The notes below the pieces were generated by a model. That model did no database searches. It was not told where the DNA came from and saw nothing but the letters and a program-made list of their open reading frames with translations. Below are positions 16,234 through 26,100 of a DNA stretch of 64,000 nucleotides, piece by piece. Location: contig NZ_VIKW01000017.1 in NCBI RefSeq assembly GCF_009711975.1, positions 1 through 64,000 of the forward strand, written 5' to 3'. Position 1 is the first letter of the stretch. Each line of letters begins with the position of its first letter. Origin of the DNA: Anabaena sp. UHCC 0204 (GTDB lineage Bacteria; Cyanobacteriota; Cyanobacteriia; Cyanobacteriales; Nostocaceae). Made by a program: the position numbers and the translations under genes.

Positions 16234-16374
16234 CTGGACTTTTTAAAAGCGGATGCAAGTGTTGCGTGTTCAAGGTTTTAGCGATTCTTGAAAAGTAAAG
16301 CTCCAAGCCGCTTTTATGATCACAAAATTTTGCCGTTCCTTACTTATCTATGAACAGTTAGTAGATATCATAAT

Positions 16375-17721
16375 ATGGTTAATATTGTATCTATTGAAGA
16401 AAAATATACAGAACGATGGCAAAGCTGCAAGGTGCAATCAAATCTTTTGCCAGAGTTAGAAAAAATTGCTGAAAAGCTGTATTATGATCGCGGCTTTTAC
16501 GAGAAAATCGAGTGGTACTATCCCAATTTACCTTGGTATTGGGCAGGAATCTTACACACTAAGGCGGATTTCCAGGATTCTACGCAATTCTTCGATCAAA
16601 TCACGCACAAGTTGAGGAAGATTCAGGGCGAACAGATACCAACAAGGCTCTCATCTCGCTTACTTGCCTTCGATGCGTGCAACGACTTCCAGGGCAAAGA
16701 TAGCCAGGGAATTACGCCGTTTGTTTGGGCTGGGACTAATCACACCAAGACTATTGATTCGGCTGCTGGTTGTGGGGCAATTTTGTACTTTCTGCAAGCG
16801 ATAGGACTCAAAGATGACCAGACCGAACAGGGGCTATTTAATCTCACAGTGACTTCTGACACAGTGTTTAAAAGCTGCTCATTGCCCTCCAACAAGCTCG
16901 ATACATCAGAAAAAGCTACTGTCCAAGCGGGGAGAAAGTTAGAAATTACCCAGGTGGCGATCGCAGACGCTCACCATGTCCGAGTTATGCTTAAGGCTCC
17001 AGTTCAGGATCGGCGCACTTGGTTTATCTATGGTGGGCATATCCAGATTGACGGTTGCAAAATCGCAACAGTTACGACCAAGCCTAAAACTCTAGAAGAG
17101 AAAATCATTGCCTATTGCCAGAAGAAGGGCTACAGAATTGACAAAGAACCTGGATACAAAAATATTATCTATATCGAAGGTATGAACCCGGACGGAACAC
17201 TCAATGACAACGCCCTCAATGTCTGGAACGACCTCCGCATCGTGATTGAGTTTAAAGACGGCAAGCCTAAAATGATTGGCTGTTGGGAAGCCACAACCAA
17301 CCCAGGTAAATACTACACGTACAATCCTATGAACCCCAAAGGTGCGGCAATCATCGCCTTCGGGCAATACAAAGCATGGCAGGTAGGAATTCACACACCA
17401 GGTGGTGGACATGAAGCTCTTGTGCAAACAGGTGGTTCAGTAACAGTCCATCGTGATGCAAATCGGTCAGGAACCCGCGATGCAGGTGACACTATTGACT
17501 CAGGTATGTTTGGCATTAACCAACATTGGGGAGGTGATAACCCTAAGTCCGACGTAGGCAGATGGAGTGCTGGCTGTCAAGTAGGTAGGACTAGACAGGG
17601 ACATCGTGATTTCATGGCGATCATTAAATCAGACCCACGCTACCAAGCTAAACGTAGCTTTATCTTCACTAGTACCATTATTGACGGCAAAGACCTCCTA
17701 GCACAGTTCCCTGCAAGTTGA
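16375..17721 (+). CDS. Multidomain cell-wall enzyme (lysozyme-like, SH3-like and L,D-transpeptidase-like parts)
   Basis: A 448-residue protein. Residues about 20-150 (YPNLPWYWAGILHTKADF, then DACNDFQGKD and PPF-like ITPFVWAG) resemble an endolysin-type glycosidase domain seen in prophage-like proteins. Residues about 160-235 look like an SH3-type binding module (TVFKSCSLPSNKLDTSEKAT). Residues about 250-440 contain IYIEGMNPDGTLNDNALNVW, GMFGINQHWGGD and WSAGCQVG; the last two recall the His and Cys of YkuD-type L,D-transpeptidases, but I hold the exact family open. No signal peptide is visible, as in phage lysins. It follows the SLATT-lysozyme gene and an unknown small ORF on the same strand, making a local cluster of peptidoglycan-active genes. 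Confidence 0.65.
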   Translation: MVNIVSIEEKYTERWQSCKVQSNLLPELEKIAEKLYYDRGFYEKIEWYYPNLPWYWAGILHTKADFQDSTQFFDQITHKLRKIQGEQIPTRLSSRLLAFDACNDFQGKDSQGITPFVWAGTNHTKTIDSAAGCGAILYFLQAIGLKDDQTEQGLFNLTVTSDTVFKSCSLPSNKLDTSEKATVQAGRKLEITQVAIADAHHVRVMLKAPVQDRRTWFIYGGHIQIDGCKIATVTTKPKTLEEKIIAYCQKKGYRIDKEPGYKNIIYIEGMNPDGTLNDNALNVWNDLRIVIEFKDGKPKMIGCWEATTNPGKYYTYNPMNPKGAAIIAFGQYKAWQVGIHTPGGGHEALVQTGGSVTVHRDANRSGTRDAGDTIDSGMFGINQHWGGDNPKSDVGRWSAGCQVGRTRQGHRDFMAIIKSDPRYQAKRSFIFTSTIIDGKDLLAQFPAS

Positions 17722-17937
17722 TGTTCTCCTAATGACCAGAACTATATCTTGCGATCGCTCCTGTGTAAGGGTACAGTGACCCCCACCAAGCGAGTGAAAT
17801 TAGGTTTTCATTTTTGCATATTTCGGTTTTCATGTATAGGCTTTGTGTCAAAAAGTTTATATTTGTGTGTCTGTGTCTTTTGGAATGTTCTCTGAACATC
17901 TCAATAAAGAAGCTTAATGTTAACGTTTCTACTATGA

Positions 17938-19947
17938 TTAACTCACAGTGATCTTCATACCTTCGCTTTCATTGCCTAACCTGTCCACAGCACATACAGC
18001 ATAAATTCCTGGTGGGACTGTGGCAAAGGTAGTACCAGCGGATAAAATGCGTTGAATGATCCAATTATTATTACTTTGCAAATACAGAGTCCAAGAACGT
18101 ACAGGTTGATCATTTCCTGGTTGCCAGTTTAATTTACCATCAATAAATTTGAGGTTTTTGGGAGGGGGTGGCGTTGTCGGACTTTGCCATGACATAGTGG
18201 GAACTATAGCAGGTGTGGAATAATCGGTTTTCAATTGGTCATTGATGCTTTGACGATTTTCCTTGATGCTACTCATACTGAAAAAGATATTACCCAAGGA
18301 AAGATTACTAGCTAAATTGCGAGAAATCTGAATTTGCTTGGCAATTTCGCTATTTTTCCAGTTTTTGCCATCTAGTTGTCCCAGATTGTTACCTGTATAA
18401 ACATGACGCTGTTTGGTATTAACTTGAGTCCACCATTTGAGGAGAACTTCATAACTTTGTTTGGTTTGGTCAGTACGCCAATAGAGTTGAGGGGCGATAT
18501 AATCTATCCAACCTTGTTGTAACCATTTTTTAGCATCAGCATAGAGGACATTATAGGCATCTAAACCAACAATACCAGCGGGTTCTCCAGGACGATAAAT
18601 ACCAAAGGGACTAATCCCAAATTTAACGTGAGGTTTGGTAGCTTTAATTCCTTGAGACAGCCGCAATACCATTTGATTGACGTTTTCTCGTCGCCAATCT
18701 TCTAGACTTAGTTTACCCCCGCTGGCTGTGTAAGCTGCGTAGGTTTTTTGATCTGGGAAAGATTGACCGGATATGGGATAGGGGTAAAAATAATCATCTA
18801 GATGAATTGCATCTAAGTTATAACGACGGACAACATCAATAATGACATTGTAAGCTCGGTCTTGAACGATTTTTGCTCCGGGGTCCATCCATTGTTGAGT
18901 ACCCCATTGGTAAACAAGTTCTGGGTTAGTAAGGGCGATGTGGGGACGAACAGGAGAAACCCGACTATTAGCTCTAGCGCGGTAGGGATTGAACCAAGCG
19001 TGTAATTCAATATTGCGTTGATGACATTGGGCGATCGCAAACTCCAAAGGATCATAAAATGGTTCTGGTGCTTTTCCCTGAGTTCCTGTAATCCAAGCAC
19101 TCCAAGGTTCTAACTCAGAAGCATATAAAGCATCACCTTCTGGTCGTACCTGCAAAACTAAAGCATTGAAATTCAAAGATTGTAACTGTTTAATAATCGC
19201 CACCAATTCCGCTTTTTGCTGTTCAACAGTCAGTCCTGGTTTAGACGGCCAATCATTATTCCAGACAGATACAACCCAAGCCCCTCGGAACTCCCGACGA
19301 TGACTGACTTTCACAGTATTAGCAACTGTAGGTAAAGGTGGCGGAACAACAATATAATTAGAAGGGATTTTTTCCGCCTTTCCCAAATATACTAAAGCTT
19401 GATAAACTATTGCCACCACATCAGCACGAGTAGCGGCTATTCTATAATTAAGTATTTTTACATGGGGATAATTGACCACCCAACCCACACTAGTCGCTAA
19501 AGCTATCTGATTAATCCCATAGTAGGGAATCAAAGCTCCATCTTGATATATATCTGCAAGTTTACTTACCAAGTCAACTTGACTAGAAATGATCGAACTC
19601 AAGCCATTGACCATGGCCACCAACACATCACCTCTAGCAATACCTTCATTTATCCCGAAACGCCTATTCGGATAACCTACCAAAAATCCAGTTTCATATA
19701 CTTTTTTAATCGCATTTATCGCCCAATGTGTATCAGGAACATCCACGAAAGGAACATACTTGCGTTTGACTGGTTGAGAAAAAACTGCGGCGATAATGGC
19801 TGCAAACTCAGCGCGAGTCACAGAATTATCTGGGCGAAAAGTTCCATTTGGATACCCGTTGATGATTCGCCGTGCGGCTAAGGCTTCAATAAATGGTCGA
19901 GACCAATGACCTTGAATATCGGAAAATGTAGTAATATTAGATACCAT
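17938..19947 (-). CDS. SLH-domain protein with GHL10 (glycosyl hydrolase-like 10) domain
   Basis: A 669-residue protein with three S-layer homology repeats at the N-terminus (about 8-60, 67-120 and 128-190; for example FSDIQGHWSRPFIEALAA and INGYPNGTFRPDNSVTRAEF). A GHL10/YngK-type TIM barrel follows (about 215-560): REFRGAWVVSVWNNDWPSK, LQVRPEGDALY, ELHAWFNPYRA and DAIHLDDYFYPYP with the acidic pair of the active site, then GISPFGIYRPG. A small beta domain closes it. SLH repeats bind cell-wall polysaccharide. Odd point: the first SLH repeat starts at residue 8 with no signal peptide, and a TAA two codons before the ATG fixes the start, so export is unexplained. Transcribed away from the NRPS cluster. 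Confidence 0.9.
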   Translation of the reverse strand: MVSNITTFSDIQGHWSRPFIEALAARRIINGYPNGTFRPDNSVTRAEFAAIIAAVFSQPVKRKYVPFVDVPDTHWAINAIKKVYETGFLVGYPNRRFGINEGIARGDVLVAMVNGLSSIISSQVDLVSKLADIYQDGALIPYYGINQIALATSVGWVVNYPHVKILNYRIAATRADVVAIVYQALVYLGKAEKIPSNYIVVPPPLPTVANTVKVSHRREFRGAWVVSVWNNDWPSKPGLTVEQQKAELVAIIKQLQSLNFNALVLQVRPEGDALYASELEPWSAWITGTQGKAPEPFYDPLEFAIAQCHQRNIELHAWFNPYRARANSRVSPVRPHIALTNPELVYQWGTQQWMDPGAKIVQDRAYNVIIDVVRRYNLDAIHLDDYFYPYPISGQSFPDQKTYAAYTASGGKLSLEDWRRENVNQMVLRLSQGIKATKPHVKFGISPFGIYRPGEPAGIVGLDAYNVLYADAKKWLQQGWIDYIAPQLYWRTDQTKQSYEVLLKWWTQVNTKQRHVYTGNNLGQLDGKNWKNSEIAKQIQISRNLASNLSLGNIFFSMSSIKENRQSINDQLKTDYSTPAIVPTMSWQSPTTPPPPKNLKFIDGKLNWQPGNDQPVRSWTLYLQSNNNWIIQRILSAGTTFATVPPGIYAVCAVDRLGNESEGMKITVS

Positions 19948-20004
19948 AGTTAATTATCAGGCTACAGTTTTTATCTTACTTTACCAAGATTCATTAACAG
20001 TGAT

Positions 20005-20032
20005 CTGATACAATCAATCGCTGATACAATCA
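20005..20032. promoter_or_regulatory. Repeated 12-mer upstream of the NRPS/PKS cluster
   Basis: CTGATACAATCA occurs at 20005-20016 and again at 20021-20032, a 16-base period, about 130 bases upstream of the first NRPS start and between divergent genes. It could be a paired regulator site or a duplicated -10-like element (TACAAT twice). No matching -35 box at proper spacing was found. Confidence 0.35.
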
Positions 20033-20148
20033 TTGGGGGAATCGTCAAAATCCCAGTCTCTCCCCCCTGCTCCCCTGCTTCTTTTGACCTGAATGCCAAC
20101 TATTAATCTTTGATTGTTACACTTTCACAACCAATTCACTAAAGATAT

Positions 20149-23100
20149 ATGGTTACACAAACATCAGGATACGTATCTGAACGACGGGAAGCGATTCTTG
20201 AACAAATTCGCGCCCAAACCTCCATTTTACTTGGTTTTGACGATCCTTCCGAACTAGATATTAATAGTTCTTTACTAGAAATGGGTGCTGATTCTATCGC
20301 TATGATGGAAGCCGTCGCCAAAATTAAAAAAACTTATGGAATTCAGATTGCGATTCGGCAATTTTTTGAAGACCTCACAAATATAGATGCTTTAGCTACT
20401 TATATAGATCAGAATCTGCCACCAGAAGTAGATGGGTTAAATTCTTTACAGCCTGAATCTGAAGTAGCACCTGTACCCCAGACAAACGGAGTCACTTATC
20501 AGCCCCGGTATGAAATACCACCGCAACTCCCCGTATCCCAGACAAACGGAGTCACTTATCAGCCTCGGTATGAAATACCACCGCAACCTACAAACGGTAA
20601 TACTCATGTAACACCAGAAAATTATGACACAGCCGCTGATACAGTTTTAGAAAAGGTGATGCGGCAACAACTGCAAGTCATGTCCCAGCAATTAGAATTG
20701 TTTAGAGGTTATGAAGTACCCACTGAGCAAAATAACGGTTCAGCTTATATAAATAATCATGTTACACCCGCACCCATCCCCCAACCCGCACCTATTGTCC
20801 CACCAGCGCCTCCTGTAGTTGTCCCTAAGCGGGTACAAAGTAAACAGTCAATCACCTCACCGGCTGAACTGAGAAGACCTAAAATAGGGGGACTAACAGA
20901 ACAGCAAAAACGTCATATTGAAGAATTGACCCAACGGTACAATCAACGCACCCCAACTTCTAAAAAATTAGCGCAAAAATATCGCCCCATTTTAGCTGAT
21001 AGTCGCGCTTCCGTTGGTTTTCGTCCTTCCATTAAAGAAATGTTATATCCCATCGTTGCCCAGCGTTCTCAAGGGGCGAGAGTATGGGATATAGATGGTA
21101 ATGAGTACGTTGATTTAACAATGGGACAGGGTGTACTCCTATTTGGACATCAACCAGACTTCATTATGGAAGCTATCCAAGAGCAAATGAAGTTAGGTAT
21201 CCAATTACACCCCAGACATCATTTAGTAGGAGAAGTTGCCCAACTGGTACAGGATCTCACAGGTGTGGAAAGAGTATGCTTCTCCAACTCAGGTACAGAA
21301 GCAGTTGTCACCTCTTTACGGTTAGCTAGAGCAGCCAGTGGACGGACTAAAATTGCCTTATTTGAAGGTTCTTATCACGGACATGGCGACTCCACACTGG
21401 TAAAAAGAGAGATCATTGATGGTGTTCCTACTACGGTCACTATTGCGCCTGGTGTCCCGGCTAGTATTGCTGAGGATATGGTTGTCCTCGATTATGATTC
21501 TCCAGAAAGTCTGGACTATATTGAAGCTCATGCACATGAACTAGCAGCGGTATTAGTTGAACCTATCCAAAGCAATAAACTATCCTTGCAGCCGAAAGAG
21601 TTTTTAATCAAACTCAGACAAGTTACGGAAAAAGTCGGAGTAATCCTCATTTTTGATGAAATCACGACCGGTTTTCGGTTTCACCCCGGTGGCGCTCAAG
21701 CTTGGCTAGGCATTCAAGCTGATATTGTCAATTATGGTAAAGTCGTGGGCGGAGGAATGCCCATTGGGATTATTGCAGGTAAAGCTAAATACCTGGATTA
21801 TGTTGATGGTGGAATGTGGAATTATGGTGATAAGTCTTTTCCAGAAGTAGAAAGAACTTTTTTTGGGGGGACATTTTGTATGCACCCTCTAGCTATGGTG
21901 GCGACTAAGGCTGTGTTACAACGTCTTAAAGATGAAGGTCCTGCACTCCAAGAAAAACTCAATCAGAAAACAGCCTATTTAGCTGCAACTCTGAACAATT
22001 ACTTTTTAGAAAATGACATTCCTATTGAAGTAGAATATTTCAGTTCTATTTTCCGGTTTTCTTTTACCAGCAACTTAGATCCTTTCTTCTATCATTTAGT
22101 GAATAAAGGTGTTTATGTCTGGGAATGGCGGAAATATTTCCTCTCTTTTGCTCACACAGATGCGGATATTGAATATATAATTCAAGCCGTTAAAGATACA
22201 ATTCAAGAGATGAGAGCAGGTGGTTTTTTTTTAACATCAACGCCTAACTTGTTAACGACAAAAACACCTGTTGTTGAAATTGAAAAAAATAACCAGCAGC
22301 AGGGATTTTGGTCAAGACACAGTGCTACATCTTCACAGGATTCTGGGAGTAAGTTAAGTTATATTCCTAGCAAGTCCCAAAAACTAAAATTCAGTTTATT
22401 TTACTTCGGTAACTATAATTCTGAATTTAATCTTGATAAATATAACTTGCTATTTTCAGGAGCGAAATTTGCTGATGAAAATGGGTTTGCTGCGGTTTGG
22501 TTGCCAGAAAGACATTTTCACGACTTTGGCGGATTTTCTCCCAACCCCTCCATTCTCAGTGCCGCTTTAGCCAGAGAAACCAAGCATATTCAATTGCGGG
22601 CTGGTAGTGTAGTATTACCTCTGCATCATCCTATCCGGGTGGCGGAGGAATGGTCAGTGATAGACAATCTTTCTCACGGAAGAGTAGGGATTGCTTTTGC
22701 TTCCGGTTGGCACGAAAATGATTTTGTATTTGCACCAGAATCATTTGGAAAACATCGGGAATTGATGTTCCAAAACATTGATAAAGTTAAACAACTTTGG
22801 CGCGGTGAAAAAATTCAAGTTACCAATGGTGTCGGTAAACAAGTGGAATTGGGGATTTTTCCCAAACCCATGCAGGCAGAATTACCAACTTGGATTACCA
22901 TTGTCAATAATCCCAATACCTATATTCGAGCCGGAGCAATTGGGGCGGGGGTATTAACTAATTTAATGGGACAGAAGATAGAAGATTTGGCGAAAAATAT
23001 CCAATTATATCGTCAGTCACTGTTAGAAAATGGTTATGATCCTGATGCTGGTCATGTGACGGTTTTATTACATACATTGGTAGGTGAAGATATAGATTTA

Positions 23101-26100
23101 GTCCGCGAACAAGGACGACAACCAATGTATAATTACATGACTTCCTCTATCGAACTTTTCAAAAGTATGATGGGGAATCAGAATTTATCAACTAATCTGG
23201 ATGAATTGACAGATGATGATAGGTTGGTAATTTTGGAAACTGGTTATAAGCGGTATGTGGAAAATAGTGCTTTAATTGGGACTCCGGAATCATGTATTCC
23301 TATTATTGAGCGGTTGAGAGATATTGGTGTAGATGAAATTGCTTGTTTAATTGATTTTGGTGCAGATGAAAATATAGTTTTGACAAGTCTGCCATATATC
23401 AATACCATTAGAGAGCATTACGAAAATCTGACTGATAAAATCCCTTTAGCGGAAGCACAAAAGCAATTATGGTTTTTAGATAAGTTAGGAGAAAATAGCG
23501 CCCTGGCTTATATTGATTCTTTATGTGCAGAATTACGAGGGAAGTTAGATATTGATGTTATCCAGAAGTCTTTACAAACTGTTGTGGATAGACATGAAGC
23601 TTTGAGAACGAGAATTGATGCTGAAGGAGAATTTCAGGAAATATTACCTTCTGTGACTGTGAATATAGAGGTAATTGATTTCTCAAATGTATCTGCTAGT
23701 GAACAAACATCTCAAGTTAAAGAATGGATAGAACAGCAGTTTCAAAAACGATTTGATTTAACGCAAGCGCCGCTATTTCAAGTTTATATTCTCAAATTGG
23801 CGGAGGAAGTACACCAACTAATTACTAAGGTACATCACATTATTGCTGATGGTTGGTCTGTTTCCTTAATTCTCCAAGAAGTTTGTAAATTATATTCTGC
23901 TCATTGTCAAGGACAAACCTTGTCATGGGAGAAACCAAAGCAATTTCGAGCATATATAGATTGGCAAAATCAACAAAGCCAAACTGAGGAAATGAAAGTT
24001 CATGAATCCTATTGGTTAGAACAGTTTTCTCAATCTATTCCTGTTTTGAATTTACCCACAGATAGACCTCATCCTCCTATGATGAGTTATCGGGGAAATA
24101 GACAAAGTTTGAAAATTGATGCTCAATTAGGTAATGCTATTAAACAGGTAAGTAAACAGCAAGGTTGTACGCTGTTTATGACTTTGCTGGCTACCTATAA
24201 AGTATTGCTGCACCGACTGACAGGGGAAGAGGAAATTGTTGTGGGTATTCCCACCGCTGGACGTTCTTTAGCAGGCAGTGAAAGTATAGTTGGGTATTGT
24301 GTTCATCTCTTACCTATTAAAACAAATTTGCGTGCAGATGCTACTTTTGGGGAATACTTAAAACATATTCGTGGGGTGTTGCTGGACGGTTATGAACATC
24401 AAGATTATCCTTTTGCCACTTTATTGAATAAGCTGGATTTAAATAGAGATTTCAGTCGTCCTGCTTTGGTGTCAGCCGCATTTAACTTGGATTTACCTTT
24501 GGGGAAACCGAGTATGTTCGGTGTAGAAATGAGCTTTATGTCTCCGCCGAAAATTCCGCTGGCTTATGATATTTATTTGACGATTAGTGAAGCGGAAGGT
24601 GAACTATTTTTAGATTGTGGTTACAATTTAGATGTGTTCAATGATGAAACAATTCAACGCTGGTTAAATCATTTCCGAACTTTGTTAACAGCGGTTGTAG
24701 AAAATCCTCAACAGCAATTAGGAAAAATACCGCTGTTGACAACAGCAGAACAATATCAACTGTTAATAGAAAGGAATAATACTCAACGTGATTATCCCTT
24801 AGATAAATGTTTGCATGAATTGTTTGCTGAACAAGTAAAACTTACCCCCAATGATATCGCTTTAGTCTTTGAAAATCAGCGATTAACTTATAGAGAGTTG
24901 GAGGAAAAAAGTAACCAACTAGCGCACTATTTACAAAAATTAGGTGTGCAACCAGAAATGCTAGTGGGATTGTGTGTAGAGCGATCGCTCGAAATGATGA
25001 TAGGGTTATTAGGAATCCTCAAAGCTGGTGCAGCATATCTACCCCTAGATCCTGGTTTCCCCGTTGAACGGGTGGCTTATATGTTAGCAGATGCCCAGGT
25101 GACAGTTTTACTCACCCAGCAGTTCTTACAGGAATTTTTACCCACTACCACAGCTACCATAGTTTGTTTAGATACCAATTGGGAAGTAATAAGTAAGCAA
25201 AATCACGAACCCCTATTTACGTCAGTCAAACCCGACAATTTAGCCTATGTGATTTATACTTCCGGTTCAACTGGGCAACCCAAAGGCGTTACCATTACTC
25301 ACAAATCCATCGTCAATTACGTATCTAGCATTATTGAACGGCTGCATATCGAACCAGGTAGCAACTTCGCTTTAGTGTCCACCATTAGCGCGGATTTGGG
25401 CAATACAGTCATTTTTCCGGCGTTGTGTACAGGTGGACAACTCCACGTTATGTCTTGGGATAAAGCCGCAGATAACAAGGCTTTCAGTCAATATATAGCC
25501 GAAAATGCGATTGATTATTTGAAAGTCGTCTTTTCCCATTTAATCGCTTTACAAAATCCTACCCAACCTAAACAAGTTCTCCCCCGCAAAGGCTTGATTT
25601 TAGGAGGAGAAGCCACCCCCTTAGATTGGGTAGAAAAGATGTTAGCCTGTGAACCAGATTGTACAATTTACAATCACTATGGACCAACAGAAACTACGGT
25701 GGGTGTATTAACATATCAAGTTAATCCCAAACAACCTTTACCGACATCTGCAACTCTTCCCCTTGGTAGTCCAATTAATAATACCCAAGTTTATATATTG
25801 GATGTCAATTTGCAACCCGTTCCGGTGGGAGTTACTGGAGAAATTTACATTGGTGGAGTGGGAGTTAGTCGCGGTTATCTCAATCAACCGGAATTAACAA
25901 AAACGAAATTTATTCCCAATTTATATAGTCATAAAGCAGGAGAAAATCTCTACAAAACTGGAGATATAGCCCGTTATTTAGCAACAGGTGAAATCGAGTT
26001 TTTAGGTAGGGCTGATAATCAAGTAAAAGTCCGCGGTTTCCGAGTAGAGTTAACAGATATTGAGTCTGTTATATCTCAACATCCTGATGTCACAGAAACC

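Noticed and set aside
14372-17721. Prophage
   Set aside because: Lysozyme-like domains are present, but no structural, packaging or integration genes are nearby, and the lysozyme is fused to a SLATT domain.
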